From contig JABDLH010000150.1 of NCBI GenBank assembly GCA_013003145.1, forward strand, positions 1-5,646: DNA of 5,646 nucleotides, written 5' to 3'. The notes under the pieces were generated by a model. The model was not told where the DNA came from. It saw only the letters and a list, made by a program, of their open reading frames with translations, and did not search any database. The first letter of the stretch is position 1. Every line of letters starts with the position of its first letter. Position numbers and translations under genes: made by a program. The stretch comes from Flavobacteriaceae bacterium. GTDB lineage: Bacteria > Bacteroidota > Bacteroidia > Flavobacteriales > Flavobacteriaceae. Shown piece after piece: positions 5,268-5,646 of the stretch.

Positions 5268-5646
5268 TTAGTAATATAAATCATCTGTCCTCAGGTTTAA
5301 GAAACGCTGAGTGGCAAAATATGTGCTCAAAAAAGAGATCAGTATCCCAAGGATGAAGACCCCTATAAATAAGCTGCCAAGCAGAACCTCGTCTTTTAAA
5401 AGCCCTAATTCGGGGAAATTATGGTCCAGGTAATACAGGCAGACTCCCAGGGTGACCAGGGCTAATACAGCACCCAGCATTCCCAGGCGAAGGTTGGTCC
5501 ATATAAAGGGCTTTCTAATAAACATCTTGGTAGCACCTACCATTTGCATGGTCTTGATGATGAATCGCTTGGAATAGATAGAGAGCCTGATAGAGCTGTT
5601 GATCAGCAATACGGCAATACCGGTAAAGAGGGCACTGGCCACCAGG
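5268..5646 (-). CDS. ftsX: Cell-division protein FtsX, C-terminal part (5' end outside window)
   Basis: FtsX is the membrane partner of the ATPase FtsE. The FtsEX complex acts at the division site to control peptidoglycan hydrolases through periplasmic partners. The frame stays open to the right edge, so only the last 125 or so residues are seen. They hold the last three membrane helices: one around ALFTGIAVLLINSSIRL, one at LGMLGAVLALVTLGVCLYYL and one at LLGSLFIGVFILGILISFL. Between the first two lies the cytoplasmic loop with the family block TMQMVGATKMFIRKPF, and the end is RTDDLYY. The GTG at 5642 is an internal valine codon, not a start, because the conserved helix continues upstream into CTG at 5645-5643. 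FtsE is not in view, which is common in Bacteroidota where ftsE lies elsewhere. It is the first visible gene of the ftsX-DUF3098-uppP-truB run. Confidence 0.94.
   Translation of the reverse strand, partial: LVASALFTGIAVLLINSSIRLSIYSKRFIIKTMQMVGATKMFIRKPFIWTNLRLGMLGAVLALVTLGVCLYYLDHNFPELGLLKDEVLLGSLFIGVFILGILISFLSTYFATQRFLNLRTDDLYY

Noticed and set aside
4953..5279. Plus-strand 108-codon frame opposite the DUF3098 gene
   Set aside because: The opposite strand carries a well-formed two-helix protein with tight operon spacing; this frame has no family features.
5640..5642. GTG as a start codon for the rightmost gene
   Set aside because: The frame continues upstream of it to the window edge and the conserved FtsX membrane helix spans this point, so it is an internal Val codon.

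Overview
The window looks like ordinary chromosomal DNA from a member of the Bacteroidota, most likely a marine-type flavobacterium (Flavobacteriia). Several things point there: the FtsX - DUF3098 - UppP - TruB gene order, secreted proteins whose signal peptides end in AQ or SQ just before the mature part, a TonB-like protein with a C-terminal domain typical of this group, a DUF2490-type outer-membrane protein, A-rich rather than Shine-Dalgarno-rich sequence before start codons, and moderate GC content. I see no insertion sequence, phage gene, CRISPR array, tRNA or rRNA. The genus cannot be fixed from this sequence alone.

Layout from left to right. Positions 1-340 (+) hold the 3' half of aat, leucyl/phenylalanyl-tRNA-protein transferase, which is cut by the left edge. 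Everything else is on the minus strand. A tight three-gene set runs leftward from 2134 to 327: tag (3-methyladenine DNA glycosylase I), a secreted protein that appears to carry two PepSY-like units, and a DUF2490-type outer-membrane beta-barrel candidate. Neighbours in this set overlap by 14 and about 20 bases, and the last gene converges on aat with a 14-base overlap. A small secreted protein of unknown function (2210-2560) and a TonB-family protein with an unusually acidic linker (2664-3392) lie upstream as separate units.

The right third is a close-packed cell-envelope and translation cluster read leftward: ftsX (cut by the right edge), a DUF3098 two-helix membrane protein, uppP (undecaprenyl-diphosphatase) and truB (tRNA pseudouridine-55 synthase). 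Gaps are only about 7-13 bases, so co-transcription is likely. FtsX acts in division-linked control of wall hydrolysis and UppP recycles the lipid carrier for wall precursors, so the DUF3098 protein between them is a candidate envelope protein by context.

The non-coding stretches are all about 100 bases or less. The most structured is the 73-base gap before the TonB-like gene, which holds a perfect 8-base inverted repeat around a TATAAT-like hexamer. I found no clear new system. The points most worth following are the acidic TonB linker, the tandem PepSY-like architecture coupled to tag, the DUF3098 protein, and the start-codon choices for uppP, truB and the DUF2490 gene.
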